A DNA stretch of 11,687 nt from Syntrophomonas sp. UBA4807 (GCA_002402575.1 DHGD01000129.1:33238-44924), one strand, 5' to 3'. Shown: positions 1-5,916, counted from the first letter of the stretch. Notes: generated by a model not told the origin, from the letters alone. Made by a program: numbers and translations.

Positions 1-479
1 ACATCTGGCAGGGCATAGGTTGCCGCCGACCAGTGTCCCCGTTCGGAGGATTCCTGGCGGTAATTGTAGCCCTGTACGGTTTTATTAACCCAGTTGATTC
101 CTTGGGGAGTAAACACGTATACCTGGCCTTTTATGCCCTTGCCTAACTGGCTCAGATACATCAATTCTGCTTGAAGGCTTTTGGGGTCAGGGCTTGAAAG
201 GTTCGGCAAGCGGGTAGCCAGTATGCCTATAGTCGGTCCCAGATGAACCATTTGGTTTGCGGTGTCGTACCGGAAACGCAGCCCATGACCTTTATGCAGG
301 CACAAAGCCTTAGCTAGTTCCGGTGACAGCAGATAGCCGGAAGCGGCCTGGGCTGAAAAAGCCGCCCTGGCCACGGCCGTGAGGCCCCCGACTCTCACTG
401 TAAGCGTCTGTTTGAGCGGTATATTGAAGCGGTCACACAAGTGATGGCTGATCATAATCTGACCTATTACATTGTTCAT
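1..479 (-). CDS. YheC/YheD-type ATP-grasp protein, 5' part only (runs off the left edge)
   Basis: An open frame of 159 codons runs from the ATG at 479-477 to the window edge without a stop, so the C-terminal ATP-grasp part is outside the window. A purine-rich GAGAGGG lies about 8 nt before the ATG. The visible part contains a segment reading LGPTIGILATRLPN and then a stretch ending SAATYALPDV. These match the layout of the neighbouring gene's RLGPVVGILA and RATFPLPDVV segments, so the two are paralogs. YheC/YheD proteins are known as endospore coat-associated members of the ATP-grasp fold; their substrate is not established. The gene lies 45 nt downstream of the previous gene on the same strand, so the two are probably cotranscribed. 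Family assignment is fairly secure; activity cannot be judged because the catalytic part is missing from the window. Confidence 0.8.
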   Translation of the reverse strand, partial: MNNVIGQIMISHHLCDRFNIPLKQTLTVRVGGLTAVARAAFSAQAASGYLLSPELAKALCLHKGHGLRFRYDTANQMVHLGPTIGILATRLPNLSSPDPKSLQAELMYLSQLGKGIKGQVYVFTPQGINWVNKTVQGYNYRQESSERGHWSAATYALPD

Positions 480-524
480 TTAATAGCCCTCTCTATTTTG
501 CATATTCAGAGCCGCCAGCCATTA

Positions 525-1898
525 TTACCGCAGCGGTTTTTTGGGCTCAAATCCGGCCAGATAACGAGCGTACAGCAGGGGTTTAACCACCGTCATCCTT
601 CTGATCCGGGTCTCGTTCAGCATCCTGAAAACCTGGCGGCCCGGTTTTAGATTGGCTTCTATAAACCATACGTTGCCGGCGCGGTCTACTCCGATATCAA
701 CTCCCATCTCGCCGGAAGGGCCAATAGCATTTTCAATAGCTAGAACTGCTTCTTTGGCTACATAACGGATGGTTTCCATAATTTCTCTGACTTTCTCTTC
801 ATCCTGGAACCGGACCCGGAGCACGCCGGTTACTCGCATAGCATATCCGCCGGAGCAGATGTTGCTGGTTATGGAGCCATTCCGTCCCACCCTGCAAGCC
901 ATTCCGGTAATTGACCACTCTCCGCTGTGATCTTTTTGTATAAATACCCTGACATCGAGTATATTACCTCCGCTACGAATAAGATTAATCTGTTTTTGTA
1001 CAATATAGCGGCGCCGTCCCATAATCCGGCGCAACTTCTGGCGCAGGGCGCTCATGGAAGACGCGCTACCATAGAATGTCCCTTGACTGTGACGGTATTG
1101 AATATGATAGCGATTGGTGCCCGGTCCCCGGACTACTTTAATTATGTTCCGCCCCATGGACCCGTTGACCGGCTTGATGTAAACTCCGCGATATTTGCTG
1201 ATCATTGAGTCCACCTGTTTGAGGTTGGTGACCAGCTGGGTGTCTGGAAGATGAGGAATAAGTTCCGGGTGCTGGCTTATGATTTTGTATGTCTGCCATT
1301 TGCCAATTAAGGCAGGGTTGGAGAAAGCCACCCCCCGCGATTGCATATTCCTGCGGGCGCTGTTTACAGCCGCCGAGTAGCCTTTAGCACGGGGGTAAAC
1401 TACGTCAGGCAGCGGGAAAGTAGCCCGATACCAGCGGCCTCCGCTATAAGTCCATCCACTAACTGTGTTGCTTTGCCAGTGAATGCCATATATGCTGAAT
1501 CCAAAGCATATCTGACCCAGGCGGCGCGAGGCAGTGATCATTTGTTGAAAAAATCCCGACTGCCCTGCAAACGGACGGTTGGCATCCGGACTCGTTTCCG
1601 CCAGTATCCCCACCACTGGTCCGAGACGAATCTCTGCCGCGCCGATGTATATACCGTATTTCCGCCCTGAAGAAAGGAATAATCTTCGCATGGTTGAAGG
1701 ATTCAAAGAAATGAGGTTTTTGTTGTTCACCTTGGTATTGACTTTAGGCTTGAGGATTTTCCGGTGCAGTCCGACACCGAAGGTAAGTTCGGGCAGGTTG
1801 GCAATATCGATATCAGCGGCGATTTTTGAACTAAGCAGTACCGTATCTGTGGATAGTCTAGGATTTGAGGCGATTGTTACCATTCTGAATTGATTCAT
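525..1898 (-). CDS. YheC/YheD family endospore coat-associated ATP-grasp protein
   Basis: This 457-residue protein has an N-terminal family-specific region to about residue 190, including RLGPVVGILAETSPDANRPF (91-110) and FPLPDVVYPR (161-170). An ATP-grasp domain follows: a nucleotide-binding strand and glycine loop VYIKPVNGSMGRNI (239-252), DVRVFIQKD (315-323), and the metal-binding end GVDIGVDRAGNVWFIEANLKPGR (399-421), in which D401, E414 and N416 are the likely Mg ligands. It has no signal peptide or membrane segment and is rich in Arg/Lys. The ATG at 1898 is preceded by GGAG six nt upstream, which supports this start. In Bacillus the family is linked to the spore coat, but the reaction is unknown; ATP-grasp enzymes usually join a carboxylate to an amine or thiol. 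It heads a tandem pair with the paralog ending at the left edge and is divergent from the gene at 2029. Confidence 0.9.
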   Translation of the reverse strand: MNQFRMVTIASNPRLSTDTVLLSSKIAADIDIANLPELTFGVGLHRKILKPKVNTKVNNKNLISLNPSTMRRLFLSSGRKYGIYIGAAEIRLGPVVGILAETSPDANRPFAGQSGFFQQMITASRRLGQICFGFSIYGIHWQSNTVSGWTYSGGRWYRATFPLPDVVYPRAKGYSAAVNSARRNMQSRGVAFSNPALIGKWQTYKIISQHPELIPHLPDTQLVTNLKQVDSMISKYRGVYIKPVNGSMGRNIIKVVRGPGTNRYHIQYRHSQGTFYGSASSMSALRQKLRRIMGRRRYIVQKQINLIRSGGNILDVRVFIQKDHSGEWSITGMACRVGRNGSITSNICSGGYAMRVTGVLRVRFQDEEKVREIMETIRYVAKEAVLAIENAIGPSGEMGVDIGVDRAGNVWFIEANLKPGRQVFRMLNETRIRRMTVVKPLLYARYLAGFEPKKPLR

Positions 1899-1929
1899 GC
1901 TTTATCTCCAGTGCAAAAGTTTTGTATCA

Positions 1930-1938
1930 TATAATATG
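1930..1938 (-). promoter_or_regulatory. Possible SigK-type -10 element upstream of the YheC/YheD pair
   Basis: On the minus strand this reads CATATTATA, which fits the CATAnnnTA -10 pattern of the late mother-cell sigma factor SigK, 31 nt before the ATG at 1898. No clear AC doublet sits at the usual -35 distance, so the call is tentative. On the plus strand the same bases begin with TATAAT (1930-1935), which could equally be a vegetative -10 for the divergent gene at 2029, although a good -35 is lacking there too. A spore coat role for YheC/YheD makes the SigK reading attractive, but that is inference. Confidence 0.25.
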
Positions 1939-2014
1939 AGTACCGCGCTACTTTTGCTAACCATGCTCCCTTTTAGGAATAATAATATCTGTCCGGTAAA
2001 TATGACAAACCCCC

Positions 2015-2021
2015 AAAGGAG
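2015..2021 (+). promoter_or_regulatory. Ribosome binding site that fixes the DUF523 start
   Basis: AAAGGAG lies seven nt before the ATG at 2029 and is the only good Shine-Dalgarno sequence in front of any candidate start of this frame. It rules out the longer version starting at 1897. Confidence 0.75.
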
Positions 2022-2028
2022 TGGTGCC

Positions 2029-2496
2029 ATGCTTATAATCAGCGCATGCCTGTGCGGCATTGACTGTACATACAACGGTAAAAACAACCGTAACCCCATA
2101 TTTGAGGAACTTTTGCGGTCCGGCCAGGCACTCCCGGTGTGCCCGGAGCAGTTGGGCGGGCTTGAAACCCCCCGTACAGCAGCGGAAATCATTGGCGGAG
2201 CAGGCCAAGAAGTCCTAGCTGGCCAGGCCCGGGTCATGACGCGCCAGGGCACCGAGGTCAGCGCAAAATACATCAGGGGGGCCGAGCAAACCTTAAAGAT
2301 TGCCCGGACGGTCGATCCGGAATTAGTGGTTTTTAAAAGCCGCAGCCCTGCCTGCGGTGTAGGCGCCATATATGACGGCAATTTTTCCTCCCGGCTCAAA
2401 GAGGGTGACGGGGTGGCCGCAGCTCTATTAAAAAGGCATGGTTTCAAGATCGTTGATAACGAAACCTATATCTCGCGTTTAAGACAAAACTGCTAA
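2029..2496 (+). CDS. DUF523 / TudS-like protein (thiouracil desulfidase family)
   Basis: This 155-residue cytoplasmic protein starts at the ATG at 2029, seven nt after AAAGGAG (2015-2021). An in-frame ATG lies 132 nt further upstream, but it overlaps the opposite gene's start and adds 44 residues that do not look like the family. Family signatures are ACLCGIDCTYNGKNN (6-20), CPEQLGGLETPR (38-49) and SPACGVGAIYDGNF (106-119). The three family cysteines are C9, C38 and C109. In the characterised DUF523 member TudS, three cysteines hold a [4Fe-4S] cluster that takes sulfur from 2-thiouracil without redox change. Whether this protein uses thiouracil or another thio-compound is not shown by sequence. 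Its stop codon overlaps the ribosome binding site of the next gene, so the two are translationally close and surely one operon. Confidence 0.88.
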   Translation: MLIISACLCGIDCTYNGKNNRNPIFEELLRSGQALPVCPEQLGGLETPRTAAEIIGGAGQEVLAGQARVMTRQGTEVSAKYIRGAEQTLKIARTVDPELVVFKSRSPACGVGAIYDGNFSSRLKEGDGVAAALLKRHGFKIVDNETYISRLRQNC

Positions 2497-2506
2497 AGGA
2501 GTTAAC

Positions 2507-3487
2507 ATGAAAGCGATATGTCTGTTTTCAGGAGGCCTGGACTCACAACTGGCTGTCCGCCTTATTGCCCGACAAGGGATCGACGTTGCGGGGATATGTT
2601 TCAAGACCCCTTTTTTTGGCGACAACCCCGCAATTAAGGCCAGTGCGGACAGGCTGGGCATCGAACTCCAGGTTTTGGATGTAAGCCAGGTTTATGTAAA
2701 GGATATTCTGCTCAATCCCCGCTACGGGTACGGCAAGAATTTAAACCCCTGTATCGACTGCCACGGTTTCATGCTGCGCCAGGCAGGCGATCATATGCGG
2801 CAAGTGGGGGCATCCTTTTTGGTAACCGGAGAAGTCCTGGGGCAGCGCCCTATGAGTCAGAATAAATCCTCGCTGAGCATTGTGGAAAAATTGTCCACAT
2901 ATCAAGGACTTATCGTGCGTCCTTTGTCAGGGAAATTGCTGCCCGCCACTATACCTGAGCGGGAGGGTTGGATAGACCGCGAACAGTTGCTGGATATCAG
3001 CGGCAGGGGCCGCACCCGGCAGATGGCCCTGGCCGAGGAATTCGGTATAGTGCGCTATCCCTCCCCGGCAGGCGGATGCCTGTTGACTGAGCCTGGGTTT
3101 GCGCGCCGTCTGCGCAGTCTGTTGGAATATCGAGAGTTGCCAAGCTGGTCTGATACCGAAATATTGAAAGTGGGCCGTCATTTCTACTTGGGAGAGGCCT
3201 TGTTGGTGGTGGGGCGCAATCATAGTGAAAACGAGCTGCTCAAGCGCGCTGCGCAACCGGGTGATATCCTCATAAAAATGGCTGAGTTTCCCGGTCCTAC
3301 CGGCCTGTTGCGCCGACTCAGGCCCGGACAGAGCGATGCCACTCAAGCGGCGGCCATCGTTGCCCGCTACAGTGACGCCAAAACACAGCCCCAGGCTGAG
3401 GCCAGGTTATTCAATCACGACGGCAGCCTCATTACACAAATGGCAGTAATTCCATTAACTCCAGAAATGACCCCGGCCATGATCTAG
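2507..3487 (+). CDS. ThiI-like PP-loop tRNA sulfurtransferase with C-terminal NFACT-R-like domain
   Basis: This 326-residue protein starts at the ATG at 2507, five nt after AAAGGAGTT... overlapping the previous stop. The N-terminus has the PP-loop ATP pyrophosphatase motif SGGLDS (8-13), which adenylates a base before sulfur insertion. NPCIDCHGFM (80-89) gives a CxxC pair (C82, C85), then GQRPMSQ (112-118) and SPAGGCLLT (186-194) with a third cysteine, C191. From about residue 215 a separate domain, IL..GRHFYLGEALLVVGRNHSEN and GDILIKMAEFPGPTG, resembles the small RNA-binding domain related to NFACT-R. There is no THUMP or rhodanese domain, so it is not a classical ThiI. By family it should thiolate a tRNA uridine (4-thiouridine or similar), but the target position is unproven. 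Three cysteines in this order recall [4Fe-4S]-dependent thiolases such as TtuA and TtcA; that is inference. Confidence 0.82.
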   Translation: MKAICLFSGGLDSQLAVRLIARQGIDVAGICFKTPFFGDNPAIKASADRLGIELQVLDVSQVYVKDILLNPRYGYGKNLNPCIDCHGFMLRQAGDHMRQVGASFLVTGEVLGQRPMSQNKSSLSIVEKLSTYQGLIVRPLSGKLLPATIPEREGWIDREQLLDISGRGRTRQMALAEEFGIVRYPSPAGGCLLTEPGFARRLRSLLEYRELPSWSDTEILKVGRHFYLGEALLVVGRNHSENELLKRAAQPGDILIKMAEFPGPTGLLRRLRPGQSDATQAAAIVARYSDAKTQPQAEARLFNHDGSLITQMAVIPLTPEMTPAMI

Positions 3488-3510
3488 TCGGGCTCCTACA
3501 GCCAGCAGCA

Positions 3511-3545
3511 AAATAAAGGGGGCGGTTACGGCGTCCCCTTTATTT
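3511..3545. terminator. Bidirectional rho-independent terminator between convergent units
   Basis: The arms AAATAAAGGGG (3511-3521) and CCCCTTTATTT (3535-3545) are perfectly complementary over 11 bp around a 13-nt loop. A-rich and T-rich flanks give a U-rich tail in both directions. The stem overlaps the TAA of mntR (3544-3546) and begins 24 nt after the stop of the ThiI-like gene, so it can serve both. Confidence 0.85.
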
Positions 3546-4026
3546 ATTCTTGTTTAGTTTTCTGCCCGCAATTCTCCAGATACTGACTCCAGGCCGGAGT
3601 ATTTTTCAGCCACTCCACCAGCAGATCTATACACAGCACTGTGCCCGGGCTCAGATTGTGCTCAATTTTCTCTGTCTCAATGAGAACATTCTGATTGACC
3701 CCGATAATGTTAAGGAAGTCTTCGATGATATGATGCCTCTCAAGCAGGTATTTTCCCATTTCGGCACCTTTTTGACTGAGCAACACCACACCATATTTTT
3801 CGTACTCTACATAACCCGTTTCGGTAAGTTTGTGAATCATGTTGCTGGCCGAGGGCGGCTGCACATGCAAAGCTGCCGCGACGTCGCTTATGCGTGTATA
3901 GCCTTTGTGCCTGCACAGCCGGAAAATCATCTCCAGGTAATCCTCCATACTGGCGGTCAGATGCAGGCTTTTTTCAATCAGCTCATATCCTCTTATAGTG
4001 CGAAATCCGTCGTCGCGGTCCGGCAT
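3544..4026 (-). CDS. mntR: MntR-type manganese-responsive transcriptional regulator (DtxR family)
   Basis: This 160-residue protein is aligned by eye to Bacillus MntR (142 residues). The winged helix-turn-helix covers SMEDYLEMIFRL to GYVEYEKYGVVLLSQKG (26-87), followed by a dimerisation and metal-binding part. All six metal ligands of Bacillus MntR are present: D29, E32, H98, E119, E122 and H123 (equivalent to D8, E11, H77, E99, E102, H103). The Asp and Glu in the first helix point to Mn(II) rather than iron selectivity. There is an N-terminal extension of about 21 residues; the ATG at 4026 has GGGAGG five nt upstream, so the extension is probably real. It lies downstream of two GDT1-type genes on the same strand with a 72-nt gap. 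That suggests it senses Mn(II) and controls the exporter genes and itself. Confidence 0.93.
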   Translation of the reverse strand: MPDRDDGFRTIRGYELIEKSLHLTASMEDYLEMIFRLCRHKGYTRISDVAAALHVQPPSASNMIHKLTETGYVEYEKYGVVLLSQKGAEMGKYLLERHHIIEDFLNIIGVNQNVLIETEKIEHNLSPGTVLCIDLLVEWLKNTPAWSQYLENCGQKTKQE

Positions 4027-4049
4027 ATCTGCCTCCCATTATGGATGGT

Positions 4050-4074
4050 CTTTTGCTATACTATGCGCTAAAAG
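4050..4074. promoter_or_regulatory. Interrupted inverted repeat before mntR, possible operator
   Basis: CTTTTGC (4050-4056) and GC-TAAAAG (4067-4074) form seven complementary pairs with one bulged base around an AT-rich centre, 24 nt upstream of the mntR start. DtxR-family regulators bind AT-rich interrupted palindromes of about this size and often control their own genes. The sequence is not a clear match to the Bacillus MntR box, so this is a suggestion only. Confidence 0.25.
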
Positions 4075-4098
4075 AAAAAAATAGTAGAACGCTCCTTT

Positions 4099-4440
4099 TT
4101 AACCTGGCTGTTCCGCAAAATCAGCAGCCTCAATCACCGCTTCGCTTTTTTCCCGCTCTGTTAACAGCTGGTACAGCGCACTAACGCCCAGTGCCAGAAA
4201 TACGAATCCTGCCACCCGGTTGATTATAGACGGAGTGATTTGCCTGGCTAAGGCCACCCCGGCAGTGACCTCTACTAAAACACATAAGGTTAAGGCCAGG
4301 GCGCTGGCGAAGAATATGGTCCAGCGTTTGCCCGGTTTGTTACTGGTGAACAGCAGCACTGCCAGCTGGGTCTTGTCACCCAGTTCACACAGAATGATGA
4401 CGATGTACGTTGTAAGCCAGGTTAACAGCTTTATGCTCAT
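4099..4440 (-). CDS. Half-size GDT1/UPF0016 membrane protein, probable Mn(II) exporter subunit A
   Basis: This 113-residue protein has three predicted membrane segments (about 5-31, 40-64 and 72-93). The GDT1/TMEM165 signature ELGDKT (19-24) lies in the first segment, and a second acidic residue, E57, lies in the second. Proteins of this family move Mn(II) or Ca(II) out of the cytoplasm. Eukaryotic members carry two copies of this unit in one chain, whereas many bacteria encode two separate halves as here. Positive charges concentrate in loop 1 (K35, K38, R39) and the C-terminal tail (R96, K98), predicting an N-outside orientation. The C-terminal tail of about 20 residues is acidic. The ATG at 4440 follows AGGAAGGTGAT and lies 16 nt after the stop of the partner gene, and mntR follows 72 nt later. 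Confidence 0.88.
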   Translation of the reverse strand: MSIKLLTWLTTYIVIILCELGDKTQLAVLLFTSNKPGKRWTIFFASALALTLCVLVEVTAGVALARQITPSIINRVAGFVFLALGVSALYQLLTEREKSEAVIEAADFAEQPG

Positions 4441-4456
4441 GCGATCACCTTCCTCT

Positions 4457-4774
4457 TTACTTGATTGCTATGTTGCCGATAACCCCAAATACCAGCAATA
4501 TGCCCAGGGTTATGAATACCACCGCCGACACCATTCTGATGGCCTGCGGCTTGAGGAACCTGGCCAGGGACGAACCGATGATAACTTCAATGAAGGAAGT
4601 ACATATCAAGGCGCTGGCGGAACCCAGGGCCACCCAAAAAACATAATTGGGCTTGGCGCTGGCCAAAAACAAGGTGCTGATTTGGGTTTTATCACCCATT
4701 TCTGATAGAAATACCAGCCCCAGAGTGGAAAAAAATATGCGCCATTCCACCCTGGCGAAAAGGTCTTTCCACAA
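4457..4774 (-). CDS. Half-size GDT1/UPF0016 membrane protein, probable Mn(II) exporter subunit B
   Basis: This 105-residue protein starts at the TTG at 4774, which has AAGGAGG (4783-4789) eight nt upstream. A TTG 33 nt further upstream (4807) is in frame, but it would place that ribosome binding site inside the gene and inside a long hairpin. Three membrane segments are visible, with the family signature EMGDKT at residues 25-30 and E63 in the second segment. Positive charges cluster at the N-terminus (K3, R8, R12) and in loop 2 (R72, K75, R79), predicting N-inside, opposite to its partner. This fits a pair of halves assembling antiparallel. It is the first gene of the manganese cluster, followed by subunit A after 16 nt and by mntR. 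Confidence 0.88.
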   Translation of the reverse strand: MWKDLFARVEWRIFFSTLGLVFLSEMGDKTQISTLFLASAKPNYVFWVALGSASALICTSFIEVIIGSSLARFLKPQAIRMVSAVVFITLGILLVFGVIGNIAIK

Positions 4775-4782
4775 TCCGCATC

Positions 4783-4789
4783 CCTCCTT
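4783..4789 (-). promoter_or_regulatory. Strong ribosome binding site deciding the TTG start of GDT1 subunit B
   Basis: AAGGAGG on the minus strand lies eight nt before the TTG at 4774. It sits six nt downstream of a long hairpin, so it is exposed next to the hairpin rather than buried in it. Confidence 0.75.
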
Positions 4790-4795
4790 AGTAAG

Positions 4796-4839
4796 CCGCG
4801 GCAACAAGATTTACTGGCTGCGTAAATTGTTAGCCACGG
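4796..4839 (-). promoter_or_regulatory. Long leader hairpin directly upstream of the manganese cluster
   Basis: On the minus strand CCGTGGCTAACAA (4839-4827) pairs with TTGTTGCCGCGG (4807-4796) through 12 pairs, including one G-U and one bulged T. Inside it TTTAC (4826-4822) pairs with GTAAA (4814-4810) around the 7-nt loop GCAGCCA. A two-base TC bulge separates the stems. The hairpin ends six nt before the ribosome binding site. It lacks the conserved features of the manganese-sensing yybP-ykoY riboswitch. It could be an unrecognised leader element, an RNA stabiliser or a protein operator. Confidence 0.6.
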
Positions 4840-5263
4840 ATTATCTATCCTATTCAGGCAGAGGCGATGCTGTTACAGCAAAACAGACTTTATTGGATTA
4901 TTTGCCATGAGTTGAATTAGCTGCGGGGATTCTCTTGCGAGCGAGCCTGCGGCTTTTATCAAAAATCCTATCAGTAAAGCAGTTAATTTCGTAAACAAAG
5001 CCGTCAAGCCGCCTTATTCTCTGGCAGCAACCACCTGCCATTATTGGGACGCGGTGCTGCCTGGCAATGTAATGCCATTAAATCCGTGGCCCAATTCAGA
5101 GCGTTGATTTAAAAATGCGTTTTGTTGATGAAATCATGTTTGATGGAAACTGAAACTGGCGGAGCGGCGGAATTTCTCAGAGCTGAGAATTTTACATCCG
5201 TTAAGCACCGTACATTGCTGTCGCCTGCGGATCCGGCGGTGGCGATGTTCACCTTTGAAAAAG
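4840..5263. other. Spacer without a convincing gene, rich in inverted repeats
   Basis: No frame here has family features, a ribosome binding site and a reasonable length together. Besides the 13-bp palindrome, I see four structures. A plus-strand hairpin, GCTGCGGG (4920-4927) with CCTGCGGC (4946-4953), has two G-U pairs and is followed by TTTT. GGCAGCAACC (5023-5032) pairs with GGTGCTGCC (5053-5061) with one bulge. TGGCA (5062-5066) pairs with TGCCA (5073-5077). AATTTCTCAG (5171-5180) pairs with CTGAGAATTT (5183-5192) with one mismatch. The 3' end of the hydrolase transcript and the promoter of the manganese cluster must lie in this spacer, but I find no strong -35/-10 pair. Confidence 0.6.
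4868..4880. repeat. Perfect 13-bp palindrome upstream of the manganese cluster
   Basis: TGCTGTTACAGCA is a 6+1+6 palindrome about 95 nt upstream of the GDT1 subunit B start. Read with its minus-strand flank it begins TTTTGCTGTA, similar to TTTTGCTATA in the inverted repeat before mntR (4051-4060, plus strand). A shared operator is possible but unproven. Confidence 0.35.
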
Positions 5264-5809
5264 CTAGTCAAAGACGGAAGTATCTATAAGCTCGAACATC
5301 CTTCTATGACCTTCTTTATCGGGATGTCCGCCGTCGGCCAAAAGCAAATCCGCTTTGATATGGCCCTCCTCATCGAAAAAGGCCCTGTGAAAAGGGATCA
5401 GGGAGATGTCGTTCTCATGGGCGTAACAAGCCATCCATTCACGAATGCGCACCAGCAGGACTTCAAGGTAGGCATCGTCTACCGCCGTGGGTGTTCCAAA
5501 AATCACCTTGACGCCATTGGCAGCGGCGATAGCAGCCATTTTACGGAAATTCCAGGTAATACGGTCAAAGGACTCACCGCACAGCACATCATTGATGCAT
5601 CCGGATATAACCACATGAGAAGGTCCGTGACTCAATACCGCCTGTTCAAAGCGCATAAGCATGTCATAAGTAGTGTTGCCATTGACACCCTTGTTAATCA
5701 ATACGGCGTCAGGCAGCACATTTTTTAAGCTTTGCACCCAGGAATATTCAGGTCCCCAGGGGAAACCCCACGTTATACTGTCTCCCAGAAACACTATCTT
5801 TTTTGGCAA
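5264..5809 (-). CDS. SGNH/GDSL-family hydrolase (lipase/esterase-like)
   Basis: This 181-residue protein carries all four SGNH blocks: FLGDSITWG (7-15) with catalytic Ser11, NKGVNGNTT (39-47) with the block II glycine, SGCIND (69-74) with the block III Gly and Asn, and ADGGHPDKEGH (158-168) with the D159-x-x-H162 dyad. It is compact, with no signal peptide, so it is likely a cytoplasmic esterase, acyl-hydrolase or deacetylase. The family is too broad to name a substrate. The start is TTG at 5809 (next codons CCA AAA AAG), with a GGGGGTG about eight nt upstream; no ATG lies nearby in frame. It lies downstream of the UPF0182 gene but is separated from it by a terminator and a palindromic element, so it may have its own promoter, though I cannot identify one. 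Confidence 0.9.
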   Translation of the reverse strand: MPKKIVFLGDSITWGFPWGPEYSWVQSLKNVLPDAVLINKGVNGNTTYDMLMRFEQAVLSHGPSHVVISGCINDVLCGESFDRITWNFRKMAAIAAANGVKVIFGTPTAVDDAYLEVLLVRIREWMACYAHENDISLIPFHRAFFDEEGHIKADLLLADGGHPDKEGHRRMFELIDTSVFD

Positions 5810-5836
5810 TATTTCGCACCCCCACGCGCATAATCA

Positions 5837-5862
5837 GGGACATTCCCCCCGGGGTGTGTCCC
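5837..5862. repeat. REP-like palindromic hairpin
   Basis: GGGACA (5837-5842) pairs with TGTCCC (5857-5862), and inside it a run of C (5845-5848) pairs with GGGG (5851-5854), giving a 26-nt near-perfect palindrome with a two-base mismatch region. Hairpins of the GGGACA...TGTCCC type occur as dispersed intergenic elements in some Firmicutes and other bacteria. Only one copy is seen in this window, so a repeat identity cannot be proven here. It lies between the UPF0182 terminator and the hydrolase start. Confidence 0.5.
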
Positions 5863-5876
5863 CGTATATAAATAAT

Positions 5877-5895
5877 GGGGCGGCCCAGCCGCCCC
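5877..5895 (-). terminator. Rho-independent terminator of the UPF0182 gene
   Basis: On the minus strand GGGGCGGC and GCCGCCCC form a perfect 8-bp GC stem around the 3-nt loop TGG. It is followed by ATTATTTATAT and lies 21 nt after the UPF0182 stop codon. The tail is T-rich but interrupted. Confidence 0.75.
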
Positions 5896-5916
5896 CAATT
5901 CACCGGTCTCTCATCA

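Noticed and set aside
1897..2028. Forty-four extra N-terminal codons for the DUF523 protein
   Set aside because: The family begins with the strand leading into the first cysteine motif, and the only good ribosome binding site serves the ATG at 2029.
1902..2447. A 181-codon minus-strand frame opposite the DUF523 gene
   Set aside because: It is antisense to a gene with clear family motifs, lacks family features of its own and overlaps the divergent promoter region.
4920..4957. A tRNA or other known structured RNA in the GC-rich hairpin region
   Set aside because: No cloverleaf, no T-loop sequence and no acceptor pairing could be drawn; only a single hairpin with a short T tail is present.
4775..5263. 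yybP-ykoY manganese riboswitch upstream of the GDT1 genes
   Set aside because: The conserved loop sequences of that aptamer are not present on the minus strand; only simple hairpins are seen.
5128..5289. A 53-codon plus-strand frame beginning MKSCLMETETGG in the spacer
   Set aside because: It has no ribosome binding site, overlaps the 3' end of the hydrolase gene on the other strand, and its product resembles no family I know.
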